Made by a program: the position numbers and the translations under genes. Positions 45,331-58,260 of a stretch of DNA of 64,000 bases are shown here, in pieces. The first letter of the stretch is position 1; every line of letters starts with the position of its first letter. Source of the DNA: Cymodocea nodosa (lineage: Eukaryota; Streptophyta; Magnoliopsida; Alismatales; Cymodoceaceae); contig CM072344.1 in the NCBI GenBank assembly GCA_036874045.1, positions 5,552,501 to 5,616,500 on the forward strand, written 5' to 3'. The notes beneath the pieces were generated by a model. It ran no database searches. It was not told the DNA's origin and saw only the letters and a program-made list of their open reading frames with translations.

Positions 45331-46672
45331 TTAAGCTTCCCTCCCATAGGAGGTATCAATTTCATTAATAGTTCTATTGATAGGGTTAGATACTACTTGC
45401 ATTGGCAATCCTCCCGTAGGTCTAACTTCTATTGATTCCTTCTATCTAGGAGGTATATTTTTATTCATATTTTGATTTTGAATAGCAGCATTTCCAAATA
45501 CAAGATCTAGACGATTGTTTAATTGTTGAATTATCTTTTCTAATTTCTCTATTCTAGATCCTTATTCAATTAATGCTTCATAACTTCTTCTTTTTTATAT
45601 ATTTTCTCCTCCCTGGAAATTATTGTTTCTCCAAGATAGATTCAGGTGATTTCTCCAATTAAGGTTATAAGAATTTCCAAAGTTATCTTTCTAGTTTCTA
45701 GCATAAATAATATCTAAATCATTAATGTTTGCATTCTTTTCTACTAGTTTTTGATTTAATGATAACTCTTCTATTTTCTTTGTTAATTTAGTTAATTTAA
45801 CTTCAAGCATAGTGCTTGAATCTATTTCATGCATTCCCCTTGGAATTATTCTTTTATCTATAATAGCGTCAACCGAGTTTTCCCATTGTGTAGTTCTTTT
45901 TGCAAAGTTTTCTAAATATGCCCATGCTTCTTCACTACATAGTTTTAAAAATCCATTCTGACAAGTAGATTCTAACAAAGATTCCATTGAAATATCTATG
46001 CCTTCATAAATTATACCTATTAATTGTGCTTTACTCATTGCATGATGTGGACATTAAGTCAGTAAATCTTTAAATCTTTCAAAATATTTCTAGAATGATT
46101 CTCTCTATTTCTGGCTACACATTAATATTTCCTTTTTCATTTTAATCGTTTGATGTGTTAGATAATATTTTTCCAGAAAAATAGGGTAAAATTCAGTCTA
46201 TGTAGAAATTGAATCAAGCGATAGAGTATATAACCATCTCTTAGCTATCTTTTAAAGCAAAAGAGATATATCTAAGTTTAATAGCATCAATACTCATGTT
46301 TGGCATTTTCATCATTTGACAAACTTCGTTAAATTCTCTAAGGAAATAATAGGCATCCTCTCTTTCTAATCCATGAAAGTATGGCAATTGACTAATATAA
46401 TTAGATTTTAATTCAAACCTATCTCCCTCAAAGTTTAGCAATCGAATACATGAAGGTTCATCAACTAATTTAGGATACAGAATTTCCCCTAATGGTTTTT
46501 CTAGTGGAGTAGCCATATCTTCGCTCTCTTTTAAAGAAAGGTTAGCTACACCCTTAAGGATTTCGTTAAAGTCCAATTCAAAAAATATTTCAATACGCCT
46601 CTATGTTGAATAATCCTATGTAGGTGTTCTTACTAATCATTTAGTACTAGGAGAATGAATCCATGTGCTCAT
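45331..46672 (-). pseudogene. gag: E4 gag capsid ORF, main copy
   Basis: ATG at 46672, TAA at 45331-45333. The capsid motifs match E3: Phe-Glu-Leu-Lys-Ser-Asn, Phe-His-Gly-Leu-Glu-Arg-Glu-Asp and Leu-Arg-Glu-Phe-Asn-Glu-Val-Cys (46576-46241), then 46038-45691 with Glu-Ala-Trp-Ala-Tyr-Leu-Glu-Asn. The frame is lost in between and by several stops. There is no zinc knuckle before Asn-Trp-Arg-Asn-His, as in E3. Confidence 0.82.
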
Positions 46673-47846
46673 AAACTCTTAACATAAAGTAAAATAGTAG
46701 AAGATTAATTACGTACTAGTCTGAAGCTTTGTTTTCAGTAAATAGTTGTTGACAGATGAAGTTGAATCAGCTGCTTCTCCTTCCAGTTCTCCAACGAATT
46801 TTCTTTTCTTTCAAAAGTGCTGGTAACTCGTAAATAACATTCTATTCTATATTTATAATGCACGTCCATAAAGCAAATGAATCTCGTTACAAGAACATGT
46901 CTTGTAATGTGTAGTGTAGTTCCTATTTTTATGGATATGTGTTCCACTTCTAATTTCAAATTTCAATAACCACTATACCTACGAAGTTTCATTTGTGGCA
47001 AAAAGAATAACCATTCAACGTAATCCACAAACTAACCTCGTTGAGTTCTAGTTAACTCAATAGACTAACTTCGATTACTTATTTTCATCATTTAACAAAC
47101 TTCATTAAATTCTCTAAGAAATAATAGGTATCTTCTCTTTCTAATCCATGAAAGTATGGCAATTGACTAATATAATTAGATTTCAGTTCAAAACTATCTC
47201 CCTCAAAGTTTGGCAATGGAATACATGAAGGTTCATCAACTAATTCAGGATGTAGAATTTCCCCTAATGGTTTTTCTACTAGAGCAGTCATATCTTCGTT
47301 CTCTTTTAAAGAAAGGTTAGCTACACCTCTAAGTATTTTGTTAAAGTCCAATTTAGAAAATATTTCAGTACGCCTCTGTGTTAAATAATCCGGTGTAGGT
47401 GTTCTTACTAATCGTTTAGTGCTAGGAGAATGAATCCATGTGCTCATAAACTCTTAACATAAAGTAGTAGAAGATTAATTACATACCAGTCTAAAGCTTT
47501 GTTTTCAGTAAATAGTTATTGACAGATGAAGTTGAGTCAATTGCTTCTCCTTCCAATTCCCTTACGAATTTTCTTTTCTTTCAAAAGTGCTGGTAACTCG
47601 TAAATAACATACTATTCTCTATTTATAATGCACGTCCATAAAGCAAATGAATCTCATTGCAAGAACGTGTCTTGTAATGTCCAGTGTGGTTCCTATTTTT
47701 ATGGATACGTGTTCCACTTCTAATTTCAAATTTCAGTAACCGCTAAACCCATGAAGTTTCGTTCGTGGCTAAAAGAATAACTATTTAGCTTAAACTAACC
47801 TCGTTGAGCTACAGTTAACTCAACGGACTAGCTTCGGTTACTTATT
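46304..47846 (-). repeat. About 775-bp tandem duplication of gag leader and gag start in E4
   Basis: The gag ATG occurs at 46672 and 47447, 775 bp apart. Both units contain the hairpin-motif leader, TATAAATA box, aggagaagcagctgattc-like stretch and about 120 gag codons. The units have diverged by scattered substitutions, so the duplication is not very recent. Confidence 0.85.
47088..47447 (-). pseudogene. gag: E4 gag N-terminal duplicate
   Basis: 119 open codons from the ATG at 47447: the first part of gag to Glu-Arg-Glu-Asp-Thr-Tyr-Tyr-Phe, then the duplication junction cuts it off. It shows the intact N-terminus missing from E3 (a stop at 31198). Confidence 0.85.
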
Positions 47847-48374
47847 TGCTAACTCCACAGACTAACTTCATTGAGTTACAGATAACTCAATGGACTGACC
47901 TTATATTTTATTATTGACCTCGTGGAGTTAAGGTTAACTCAATAGACTTACTTCGTTAAGTTAACACTTAGCAAATTTCTAAAACTTACTCTCCTTGTAT
48001 TAACTTCTATATTTTTTTTTTCTCTCCTGCATTTTGTCAACTTAAATAAAGTTAAATACATGTCATTAATGTAGTGTTCTAATTTAAGTCATTAAATCTG
48101 AACATTTTATGCATATTTAACTTATAGTTCATTTCCTATTGTGCAGAATCTACATTTTACTTTTCAGCATGTAGATATATTCAAGCATTAACCAATTATC
48201 ATGCATTTAATCATGTCATTCAGAAAATTTGTAACTCTTTTAAAAAGCCTTGCACATTGTTCAAATAGTTATATAATATTCAATATAGTTCATCAATTCT
48301 ATTAATCATTCTCAAACACAAATTCAAAAACATTTAAAATTCATTCATTTATATATATATATTGAATTACAGTA
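47448..48374 (-). promoter_or_regulatory. E4 gag leader and spacer after accessory ORF
   Basis: Bases 47770-47960 hold many CGTTGAGTTA / TAACTCAACG motifs; 47625 region carries TATAAATA (minus sense). Bases 47937-48374 match E5 61553-61975. No ORF. Confidence 0.55.
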
Positions 48375-48540
48375 CAATCAATCAGATATTTTTCAATACA
48401 AATATAAGTAGACGAACAATACAATTAGTCATTTCTCCTAAGTTCATCTACTTACTTCTGGAGTTTTTCTAATTGTTGCTCTAATTGATTTATCCTCTCT
48501 ACAGCTCCAATAATGTCTCTAGAAGTTTTTCTAATTGTTT
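48375..48540 (-). pseudogene. Duplicated 3' end of the E4 accessory ORF, left of the insert
   Basis: About 160 bp (from tcaatcagatatttttcaat to gtctctagaag) are nearly identical to 51785-51945 on the other side of the insert, so the insert lies between two copies of the ORF's last ~35 codons and 3' trailer. Confidence 0.8.
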
Positions 48541-51500
48541 GGATTTCTTAGAAGTTTTAAATTTGTAAACTGCAAGTGCACGGCGTCCAATGAAGTATGT
48601 CGGCAGGTATGGGTAGAACCACAAGGAAATGGGGATAATGTAGGATTCTAATTACAAGAATATGGCAAGTAAATACTTTCCAAATATAGATTAGACTACA
48701 AAAAAAGGTAAGTCCACAGATTTTTAATTTATCGACCAATCAATAGATTAGACTGAAAATTTAATCTCAATCAAATATGTTAGTGTGGACTTTAGATAAA
48801 AAATTTCACACTTAAAAACGCACGAATGTTATGACTGAAAATTCGGACATTGAAAATTATGCATAAAATTGGAAACTTTTGTGCGTTAACAATAGTATCT
48901 TAAAAACCTTATAAATCTCGAATTACTCAACCCAAAATTCCAAAATAAAATGCATTGCAAAATAGACAGAATCTAGATATTAATTGAAATATTTATTCGA
49001 ATTTTTAAGTGAGTAGTTGTGAGAAAAACATGTTACAATCACGACAAAAGAGTCTTAGACCGAATTTTGTGCTTGATACAGTTATAGTTCAAAATGGCAT
49101 CAAATCTTTTTGGATTGCTATGAAATTTTATAGAATCATAGAAGACTTATAATATCACGATTATGAATTTTTTCAGAATTTTTAGTTAAACAGAAATGCT
49201 CCGAAACACATATGAATTGTCGAAATAAAAATAGATCAACAAAACTACAAATCTGCAAACAACATGCACAACCTTCAACGAATTCTATTTTGTTTCATGC
49301 ATAATAGAATGTAATATCCGGATTTCAGCATCAACAAACAACAATATATGAATATATATCAATAACAACACTTGTTTTTATGATTTTTAGATGAAAATAA
49401 CAAAGATTCACAGATTCAAAAAGGAACATACAAATAAAAACAAATCTGTTTTCTACTTTTACCCTATTACAATGAAAACTAAGAACATAAATAACTACCT
49501 ACATGAAACAAAATAAAATGTGATACATCTGAAGCCAAAGAAAAGGGGAAAGTGGAGAAACGATTTGTGGAATCTCACAAATGAAGAAGAGAACCCTTGT
49601 AGAGGTAAGCATCCCTCCTCCAAGATGTGGAATGAAGGCTTTCACGTTGGAGATGACTTGTGGGATGAAGATGATGAGATCCGAGTTTAAGAGAGGTGGT
49701 GGAATGATCGGTGTTCTCCTTCCTTGCTTCAAGACGTGGAGCTCCAAGAGGGGGTGACGGTTGGTGGTGTTGGAGGTGAAAAACAAAAAGAGCCCAAGAG
49801 AGCCCTAGACATGCATCACTCTCTTTTATATAGAGAGTTTCCAAGTTTGGAGATTTGTTCAGATTTTTTAGAAGTTTTAAAATTTATAAACCACAAGTGC
49901 ATGGCGTCTAATGAAGTATGTCAGGAAGTACGGGTCGAACCACTAGGAAATGGGGATAATGTAGGATTCTAATTACAAGAATATGGCAAGCAAATACTTT
50001 CCAAATATAGATTAGACTACAAAAACAGTAAGTCCATGGATTTTTAATTTATCGACCAATCCATAGATTAGAATGAAAATTTAATCTCGATCAGATCTGT
50101 TAATGTGAACTTCAGATAAAAAATTTCACACTTAAAAATGCACGAATGTTATGACCAAAAATTCGGATATTGAAAATGATGCATAAAATTGGAAACTTCT
50201 ACGCGTTAACAATAGTATCTTAAAAACCTTATAAATCCGAATTACTCAACCAAAAAGTCCAAAATTAAATGCATTGCAAAATATACAGGATGTAGATATT
50301 AATGAAATATTTATTCGAATTTTTATGCAATCTGAGTTGTGAGAAAAACGCGTTACAATCACGACAAAAGAGTCTCAGGCCGAATTCTGTGCTCGATACA
50401 GTTATAGCTTCAAAATGGCATCAAATCTTTTCAGATTGCTATGAAATTTTATAGAATCATAGAAGACTTATAATAGCACGATTATGAATTTTTTTAGAAT
50501 TTTCAGTTAAACAAAAATGCTCCAGAACACATATGAATTCTCGGAATGAAAACAGATCAACAAAACTGCAAATCTGCAAACAACATGCACAACCTTCAAC
50601 GAATTCTATGTTTTTCATGCATAACAGAATGTAATATCCGGATTTCAGCATCAACAAACAACAATATATGAATATATATCAATAACAGCACCTTTTTTGA
50701 TGATTTTCAGATGAAAATAACAAAGATTCATGGATTCACAAAGGAACATACAAATAAAAACGAATCTGTTTTCTACTTTTACCCTATTACAATGAAAACT
50801 AAGAACATAAATAACTACCTACGTGAAACATGATAAAATGTGATACATCTGAAGCTAAAGAAGAGGGGAAAGTGGAGAAACGATTTGTGGAATCTCACAA
50901 ATGAAGAAGATAACCCTTGTAGAGGTAGACGTCCCTCCTCCAAGATGTGGAATGAAGGCTTTCACGTTGGAGATGACTTGTGGAATAAAGATGATGAGAT
51001 CCAAGTTGAAGAGAGGTGGTGGAATGACCGGTGTTCTCCTTCCTTGCTTCAAGATGTGGAGCTCCAAGAAGGGGTGACGGCTGGTAGTGTTGGAGGTAGA
51101 AAACAAAAACTCCAAGAGAGAGAGTCCTAGACGTGCACCACTCTCTTTTATATAGAGAGTTTCCAAGTTTGGAGATCCATCTTTGATTCAACGATTGGGA
51201 TTAAATCCACTTGATTTTCTTTCTCCAATCTTCAATTTTCATGACCTTCTATTAAATTATAAACTTTTCATAACAATAAATACATCAAAGTATCAAGTCA
51301 TCTATAAAATTCATAAATGATCCATGTTTGAAATAATTTCCTACTTTTAACTGTATAAATTGGGGATTGGTTCTTATTGGTTAAATAATGAAATAAATGT
51401 ATAATATGACTTTAATAAATCTCATGTAAATCTATTTAACCAATAAGATCCTATAAAAATATGCAACATTTTAATCCAAACAAGATCCATCTTTGATTCA

Positions 51501-51790
51501 AGGATTGGTATTAAATCCCACTTGATTTTCTTCCTCCAATCTTCAATCTCCATGATCTTCTATTGAATTATAAACTTTTCATAACAATAAATACATCAAA
51601 GTATCAAGTCATCCATAAAATTCATAAATGATGCATGTTTGAAATAATTTCCTACTTTTAACTATATAAATTGGGGATTGGTTCTTTTTGGTTAAATAAT
51701 GAAATAAATGTATAATATGACTTTAATAAATCTCATGTAAATCTATTTAACCAATAATATGCTATAAAAATATGCAACATTTTAATCCAA
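48541..51790 (-). mobile_element. Unclassified insert built of two 1.32-kb LTR-like units plus a 309-bp tandem pair
   Basis: Units start at 48548 and 49868 (ttagaagttttaaa), period 1320 bp, highly similar. Each, read on the minus strand, has CTCTATATAAAAGAGAG (TATA box; near 49816 and 51140) and ends with TGCACTTGC before ...AAACTTCTAA, as in many plant gypsy LTRs. Bases 51172-51483 and 51484-51790 are a second, about 309-bp tandem pair. No pol is present. It may be two LTRs fused after loss of the internal region, or a TRIM-like element. Confidence 0.6.
51172..51790. repeat. 309-bp tandem duplication
   Basis: gatccatctttgattcaa starts at about 51174 and again at 51485; both units end in tatgcaacattttaatccaa. 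No ORF. Confidence 0.85.
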
Positions 51791-51842
51791 ACAAATCAAT
51801 CAGATATTTTTCAATACAAATAAAAGTAGACGAACAATACAA

Positions 51843-54104
51843 TTAGTCATTTCTCCTAAGTTCATCTACTTCCTTCTGGAGTTTTTCTAATTGTTGCTCT
51901 AATTGATTTATCTTCTCTATAGCTCCAATAATGTCTCTAGAAGGTACAGATACTTCAGCAGCTACAGCATTGTAGTTTTTGTATTCTTTTACTAAAATGG
52001 TTCTTAATCTTATCCTTTTAGATGCCCATTTCGTGAAATCAATACTGTCCACCATCAATAGTGGAATCAGATCTCCATAAAATAGTTTCTTCTTTGTAGA
52101 TTTTATCTTAGACAGAAAAACTTGACACTAGTTAATTTGGATTCTATTCACAACTGCATATGTGGCCTATTTGACAAATTGACTTAGTTCAATATCTTGG
52201 CCTTATCGTTGGTAGACATTTTTAGTCAAAATGTTAGCTACCATGTGTACTTTACCATTTAAGTACTTTAGTCTGTTTAATAATGGCACACTAAGATTGA
52301 TAGTTAAACTGTTCTTGATTTCTTGTTCTATCCACTCAATAGTAGTTGTGCTTTCCAAAATTTCTTTCCTTTCATTTTTCAATCCTAAAATGTTGTGGAG
52401 AAGCTCTAGTGTTATCTGTACATCAGCTTGCTCCATGTTGGAAATTAATTGTCCTTCTTCTTCTCTCAAATTTGCATAGAAATAGGGCACTAGATTTTCG
52501 TATACTGCATGCCCTTTCTGTTGAGAAATACATTGTAGTAGACCCTGAAACTCAAATAATTCTTTGATTTCTTGCATACCATCCCAGTTTACTGGTCTAC
52601 TATAAATAATATCATAACCCCTTATCTCTTCATATTTATTATATGCTTCCTAACTCCAAAAGTGTACTTCATTCAAAACTATTGCTTTAGTTGGGTTAGG
52701 AATTTGAATTTGTTACTCTAGAAGGGTTTGTTTTTGAATTTCTTCTTCCTCATGCTGAACTTGACTTGGCTGGAAATGCTCAGCAGATTCCTGCATTTTT
52801 TCTTCTACTTCTGTCTGTGGTGGTGAGCTGGCAGAACTCTTCACTCTTCTTTCTTAAATCCTCTCTAAAATTTGCTGAAGAGTCTCTTGCTCTTTAGTGG
52901 AATCTATCAAGATATTTCCTTTATATTCCATATGCTCTTATTCAGCTTTTTGTTCAATTTCTTCTCTTTCTTCCTCCTCTTGACTACCAATCTACATCGT
53001 CATTGTTCTTTTTGATTCTGTGGCAGATTGGGATGGAGTCACGGGCAAATCAGCTTCTATCCTAATTTCTGTTTCTTCTGTTTGTACAAGCTGCAGATTA
53101 GTTTCAACCTATTTTTCTTCTTCTCTTTGCTCTTGCTGCTATTGCTCATACTCCTCAAATTTAGATAGTAGGTTTACAAAAATTGGCTCTATAGGCTCTA
53201 CTGATATTTGCATATTAAATTTAATCTCTTCTTTATGTTTAGGCATTATCTCTTTTCCTTTCCTTCTTCTAATTAACTGTGTCTGATCTTCCTCTTCTTT
53301 TTCTAAGATTAAATCTACTAAAATGGGCTCTGCAGGCCATCGAGCCATAGGTACAAGCTTTTCATATTTTACTCCTTCTATAGTTACTGGTCTCAGAGGA
53401 CCAGCTTCATCTTCTCTTGTAGTAGGTATGGCAGTGGCTTCTTAATGCTACTCTACTTTAACTTTGTATTAGGCCTTCAACTTTTCTGCAGCCATCCTTT
53501 TGTACAGTGCATCAAACACCAGATGTGTTTTAGCTACTACCAAATCTTCTAGTTCTCTTTGGTTTTTTTCAACTCGAACCAGTTCTTCAAATTCTCTTAA
53601 TTCTTCTTCAATAGAAGGCCCCAAAAATGCTGCTCTTCCTAATAGCCTTGGCGATGGAATGGATGGTCCTAGCTGTTGTTCCTCAGATACAGGTCTTTCA
53701 ACAGTCAGTTTCTCTTGTTCTTGAGTTGCATGTTCTTCATTTCATTTCCTCTATTGTTCCCAAATTGCCCACTGTGCATGTCCACCAATGCATCTTTTGA
53801 ACCATAGTCAGGACTTATGTTGGATCAATTCTAGGGCAAATTCATTATTTGGTCTGATTTTTCTCTCTCTATTTAATGCAACTTCTATAGCTACTTTGAT
53901 TCTTGTTTCCATAATCTGAGGTATTTTTATGCCTAAATCTACTAAAACTTTCCTCTAGTAGAAAATGTCAGATTCTACCTTTTATAGTTCTTTTTCCCGT
54001 GTTGTATTTCTGATCTTCTGCCTTGTATGCCATTCTTTAGATTTCTTGAGAAATCTTGTCGTGTCAACTACTTCCTCCCAAAACTCTAGCATCATCTTTG
54101 GCAT
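51843..54104 (-). pseudogene. E4 accessory ORF (about 754 codons, in-frame stops)
   Basis: All open pieces share one frame from the ATG at 54104 to the stop at 51843-51845. The N-terminus (Met-Pro-Lys-Met-Met-Leu-Glu-Phe-Trp-Glu-Glu-Val-Val-Asp) keeps Trp where E3 has a stop. The acidic middle (53350-52800) and the conserved C-terminal domain (about 52690-51950) match E3 and E5. Stops are scattered and mostly differ from those in E3. Function unknown, as for the E2 and E3 copies. Confidence 0.82.
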
Positions 54105-54826
54105 CGTAGAGTAATGGAACAGAATAGAATCGCTCTAATCTCTACTGTTCTATGTTCTAACTAAGTCTACGTATAATGCCCCCAAATCCTAAGATTTAGT
54201 ATAAATAAACCTTAAGTTTTAGGCAAGTAATCGGGTCATTTTCCCATGCAAACTCTCGCTCTCTTATTTACCTCTCTGTGGAGTTATGGTTAACTCCACG
54301 GACTAAGTCCGTGGACTTAACTACAATATTCCGTTGAGTTAACTATAACTCAACGGGGTAAGTTCGTTAACTTATCCTAGACTCAACGGAGTAAGTTCGT
54401 TGAGTTAAGTGTAATTCAACAGACTTCCCATAAAGTTATAACTAATAAAAATACTTATAATAATAATTTTTACTTCGATCAAGATCGAAGAATTTCCGGT
54501 CTAACCAACTCTTAATTTTTCAACATTTTAGCATTTCGGTCAAACTATTATATTCCTTGATTGAACTAAAATTAAATACTCTCTTTTTTTTCTTTTATCA
54601 GTTGAACTGATACTATGCTTCGGTAAAACCGACATTTTACTTAACATAATATATAGATTTTTTATGTTTTTAATGTTTCAGTCACACCGATGGATCCTAT
54701 CGGTTGAACCACAATGATTTTTTTTTTTTAATATATGTTTCAGTAAAATCGATAATTTCTTTTGGTTGAACTGTGACTATGTTTAAATAAGTTTTTTTTT
54801 TTTACAAACACATAGATAATTTCTTA
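54105..54826 (-). promoter_or_regulatory. E4 leader of accessory ORF
   Basis: Counterpart of E3 25552-26156. TTTATTTATAC (minus sense, about 54203-54213) is TATA-like about 100 nt before the ATG. Bases 54284-54425 hold CCGTTGAGTTA, a 4-nt loop and TAACTCAACGG as a near-perfect hairpin (about 54325-54355), plus related pairs. Bases 54480-54780 hold the CGGTT / AACCG motifs that follow pol. Confidence 0.5.
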
Positions 54827-55969
54827 CTAAGTAAAGCTCAAGTAGTCCTCTACTCTAACTTCTTCTATAATTTCAAAGGAATTTGTTGGTATTTTCAGAA
54901 GAAATCTAAGTCTTTGTCCATTTACTTTAAATATATTCTGATTTTTAAGATTTTCAATTTCAATAGCTCCATAGGAATAACTATTTCGAATTATATAAGG
55001 TCTTGCCCATCTAGATCTTAATTTTCCTAGATGGTTATGGAGTCTAGTCATATAAAGATATACTTCTTATACTATTTCAAAGGTTTTTAGAATAATTTTC
55101 TTGTCATGCTAGAACTTCATTTTCTCTTTTTCTCTCACAGTTTTCGAATAAGCTTCATTCTTAAATTCTTCTAATTCAATCAATTACATTTTCCTATTTT
55201 TAGCAGCTTGATTTAAATTAGTGTTCAGAGTTTTTAATGCCCAATAAGCTTTATGTTTAATTTCAGTTGGTAAATAACAACTTTTTCCATATACTAGCCT
55301 AAAAGGTGCCATACCTAAGCTTGTCTTATAAGCAGTTCTATAAGCCCAAAGTGCATCTATTAATCTATTAGCACAATCTTTTTTAGTAGGATTTACTACT
55401 TTTTCTAAGATTAACTTAATTTGTTTGTTTACACTTTCTACTTGTCCACTTGTTTGCGGATGATATGATGTTGCAATTTTGTGTTTTACTCCATATTTTT
55501 TCATTAAGGCTTCAAAACTTCTATTACAGAAATGAGTTCCTTTATCACTGATAATAGCTTTAGGTATTCCAAATCTGGCAATTATATTAGCTCTTATAAA
55601 ATGTATTACCACTTTGTTGTCATTAGTTTTTGTACGAATAGCTTCTATCCATTTAGATACATAATCCACCCCCAACAATATATAATTAAATTGATTAGAC
55701 ATAGGAAATGGACCCATAAAATCTATTCCCCATACATCAAAGATTTCAACCTCAATAATAGGATTCAGAGGCATCATATTCCTCTTTGATATTCTTCCTA
55801 TTTGTTGACATCTTAAACAACTTAAGCAGTATTTATGAGCATCTTTGAATAGTGTTGGCCAATAAAATCTACATTGCAGAATTTTAGCAATAGTTTTCCC
55901 TGAACTAAAATCCACATGCTTTGTCATGGTAGAAAAACAATATGTTATGATATTCAGTTTCTGGAGCAC
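54827..55969 (-). pseudogene. pol: E4 integrase
   Basis: 55969-55184 is a long open stretch: zinc-finger His/Cys (Cys-Leu-Ser-Cys-Leu-Arg-Cys), then the core with Trp-Gly-Ile-Asp-Phe-Met-Gly-Pro, Ile-Ser-Asp-Lys-Gly-Thr-His-Phe and Gln-Thr-Ser-Gly-Gln-Val-Glu (the D,D,E set). The C-terminal tail follows at 55051-54827 after stops. It is better kept than in E3. Joins target DNA in the nucleus. Confidence 0.88.
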
Positions 55970-56294
55970 ACCTCCTTAAAACCAGATTAGGAAATTTCCT
56001 AAATAAGTATGGGTCTTCCCAATAGTAATATTTTACTCTTGAAAAGAACAATTTCTTATCCTATCTATTCCAATCCTTAGGTGTTAAACTAGTAACTAAG
56101 TAATTAACTATGTCTGCATACTAAGGCATTGTGTTGATGGTCATTAATTGTTCATCAAGAAAATTATCCTTAATTTCAATATTTGCTTTTTCTATTTGTA
56201 ATCTTAATAAATGATCTGCTACTACATTCTCACAACCTTTTTTATCTTTAATTTCTAGATCAAATTCTTGTAACAATAATATCCATCGAATCAA
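55970..56294 (-). pseudogene. pol: E4 RNase H to integrase connection, degenerate
   Basis: It matches E3 24075-24435 (Gln-Glu-Phe-Asp-Leu-Glu-Ile, Val-Val-Ala-Asp-His-Leu) but holds stops and a frame change, so RT and integrase are in different frames here. Confidence 0.75.
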
Positions 56295-58260
56295 TCAAGG
56301 TTTAGTCTCTTTCTTTGCTATTAGGTGTTTTAAAGCTAAATGATCCATGTATACTATCACTTTAGCTCCAATCAGATATGATCTAAACCTTTCTAAGGCA
56401 AACACAACAGCTAACAGCTCTTTTTTAGTAGTTGTATAATTAACTTGAGCATCATTTAAAGTTTTGCTTGCATAATGAATCACTCTAGGAGATTTTTCTA
56501 TCCTCTGTCCCAACACTGCTCCTATTGCAAAATCAGATGCATCGCACATTAATTCGAATGGATGGCTCCAATTAGGTGCTTGTATTATAGGAGTTGAAAT
56601 TAAGCTAGTCTTAAGCTTGAAAAATGCTTCTTTGCAATTTTTATCAAAGTTAAATGGGACATCTTTTAATAGATTAGTTAAAGGTCTAACTATTTTGCTA
56701 AAATCTTTAATAAATCTTTTATAAAATCTAGCATGTCCTAGAAATGATCTAATATCTTTTACTGATTTAGGTTTTGGTAGATTAGAAATTACTTCTATTT
56801 TAGCTTTATCTACTTCCAACCCTTTCTTTGAAACATGTCCCAAGACTATTCCTTGTTTAACCATGAAGTGACATTTTTCCCAATTTAGAACTAGACTTTT
56901 TTCCACATAGCATTTTAATAGTTGGTCTAAATTGTTTAAACACACTTCATGTGAAGTTCCATAAACAGTAAAATCATCCATAAATATTTTAAAAAAATCT
57001 TCAATCATTCTAGTGAATATACCCTACATACACCTTTGAAAGGTGGTTGGTGCATTGCATAATCCAAATAACATTCTCTTACAAGCATAAGTTCCATTAG
57101 GACTGGTGAAAGTTGTTTTCTCTTGATCCTCTAATGCTACTAGCACTTGGTTATATCCTGAATACCCATCTAGGAAACAAAAATATTATTGCCCTGCTAA
57201 TTTCTCTAGCATTTGATCCATGAAAAGTAAGGGAAAATGATCTTTCCTAGTCACAGCATTTAGCTTTCTATAGTCTATACACACTCTCCAGCTTGATTGA
57301 ATTCTAGTAGGTATCAAGTCCCAATTTTCATTCCTAATAACTATTAATCCTGATTTCTTGGGAACTACATGGATTGGACTAACCCATGAGCTATCAGAAA
57401 TCGGATAAATTATGCCGTTATCTAACCATTTCACTATTTCTTTCCTGACTACTTCTTTAAGGTTTGGATTTAATCTCCTCTCAAGAATTCTAATTGGTTC
57501 AGCATTCTCTTCTAAATATATGTGATGACAGCATAAAGTTGCACTTAACCCTTTTATATCAGTCATAGTCCATCCTATTGCTTCTTTATAAGTTTGTACT
57601 ACATCTTTTAATTTAGCAATTTGATCCTCTTTTAAATCTGAAGCAATAATGATTGGACATGTTCGTTTTTCTTCCAAAAATATATAGGTTAATTCAGGAG
57701 GTAAATGTTTTAAATCTAAATGTTGGCCATCGAAAGCTAGAGCTCCTAATTGAACATTTTCGTTTTCTATATTAATTTCTTCTTGATCTCCTTCTACATT
57801 TATGCTTTCACTTACTTCTAAATTTTCAGAATTTAGTTGCCTATTTACTTCTTCTTGAATCACATCATCTAGCATATCTCCTTCATCCTCTAAAAAGTCT
57901 ATAGTATGTAAAGACATTTCTAACTCATCCAACTTCTCTAGTTTGAAAATGTTTAATTGAGTATCCTCATTACCATATGCTGACTTCATTACTCCTGTTT
58001 TACAATTTATAGCCACCCCTGATGTTGCTAAGAATGGCCTTCCTAAAATTAAAGATATATCACGATTTTGATACTTAATTTGTTGGGAATCCAAAATTAC
58101 AATATCAATATGATATATGAAGTTTTTGATTTTAATTAAGACATCCTCTATTTTTCCTCTAGGGTATCTTATACTTCTATCAGCTAATTGAATAACAGTC
58201 CTAGTAGGGATTAAGCCTTCTAATCCTAAGGATGCAAATATATCACTCGGCATAACATTT
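56295..58260 (-). pseudogene. pol: E4 protease, RT and RNase H
   Basis: 58253-57186 covers the protease tail (Gln-Leu-Ala-Asp-Arg-Ser, Leu-Gly-Arg-Pro-Phe-Leu-Ala-Thr) and the RT fingers and palm start. 57008-56295, same frame, carries Phe-Met-Asp-Asp and RNase H (Glu-Leu-Met-Cys-Asp-Ala-Ser-Asp, Thr-Thr-Lys-Lys-Glu-Leu-Leu). Stops near 57183 and 57030 split them, and Arg is TGA at the left end. It keeps Gln in Leu-Gly-Gln-Arg where E3 has TAG. Confidence 0.9.

Noticed and set aside
49499-51191. Overlapping ORFs of 80-100 codons in the 1.32-kb units as host genes
   Set aside because: Several frames on both strands are open at once over a purine-biased stretch; no recognisable domain.
52231-53724. 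Plus-strand ORFs over the E4 accessory ORF
   Set aside because: Antisense shadows; no motif and no conservation of their reading frame in E3.
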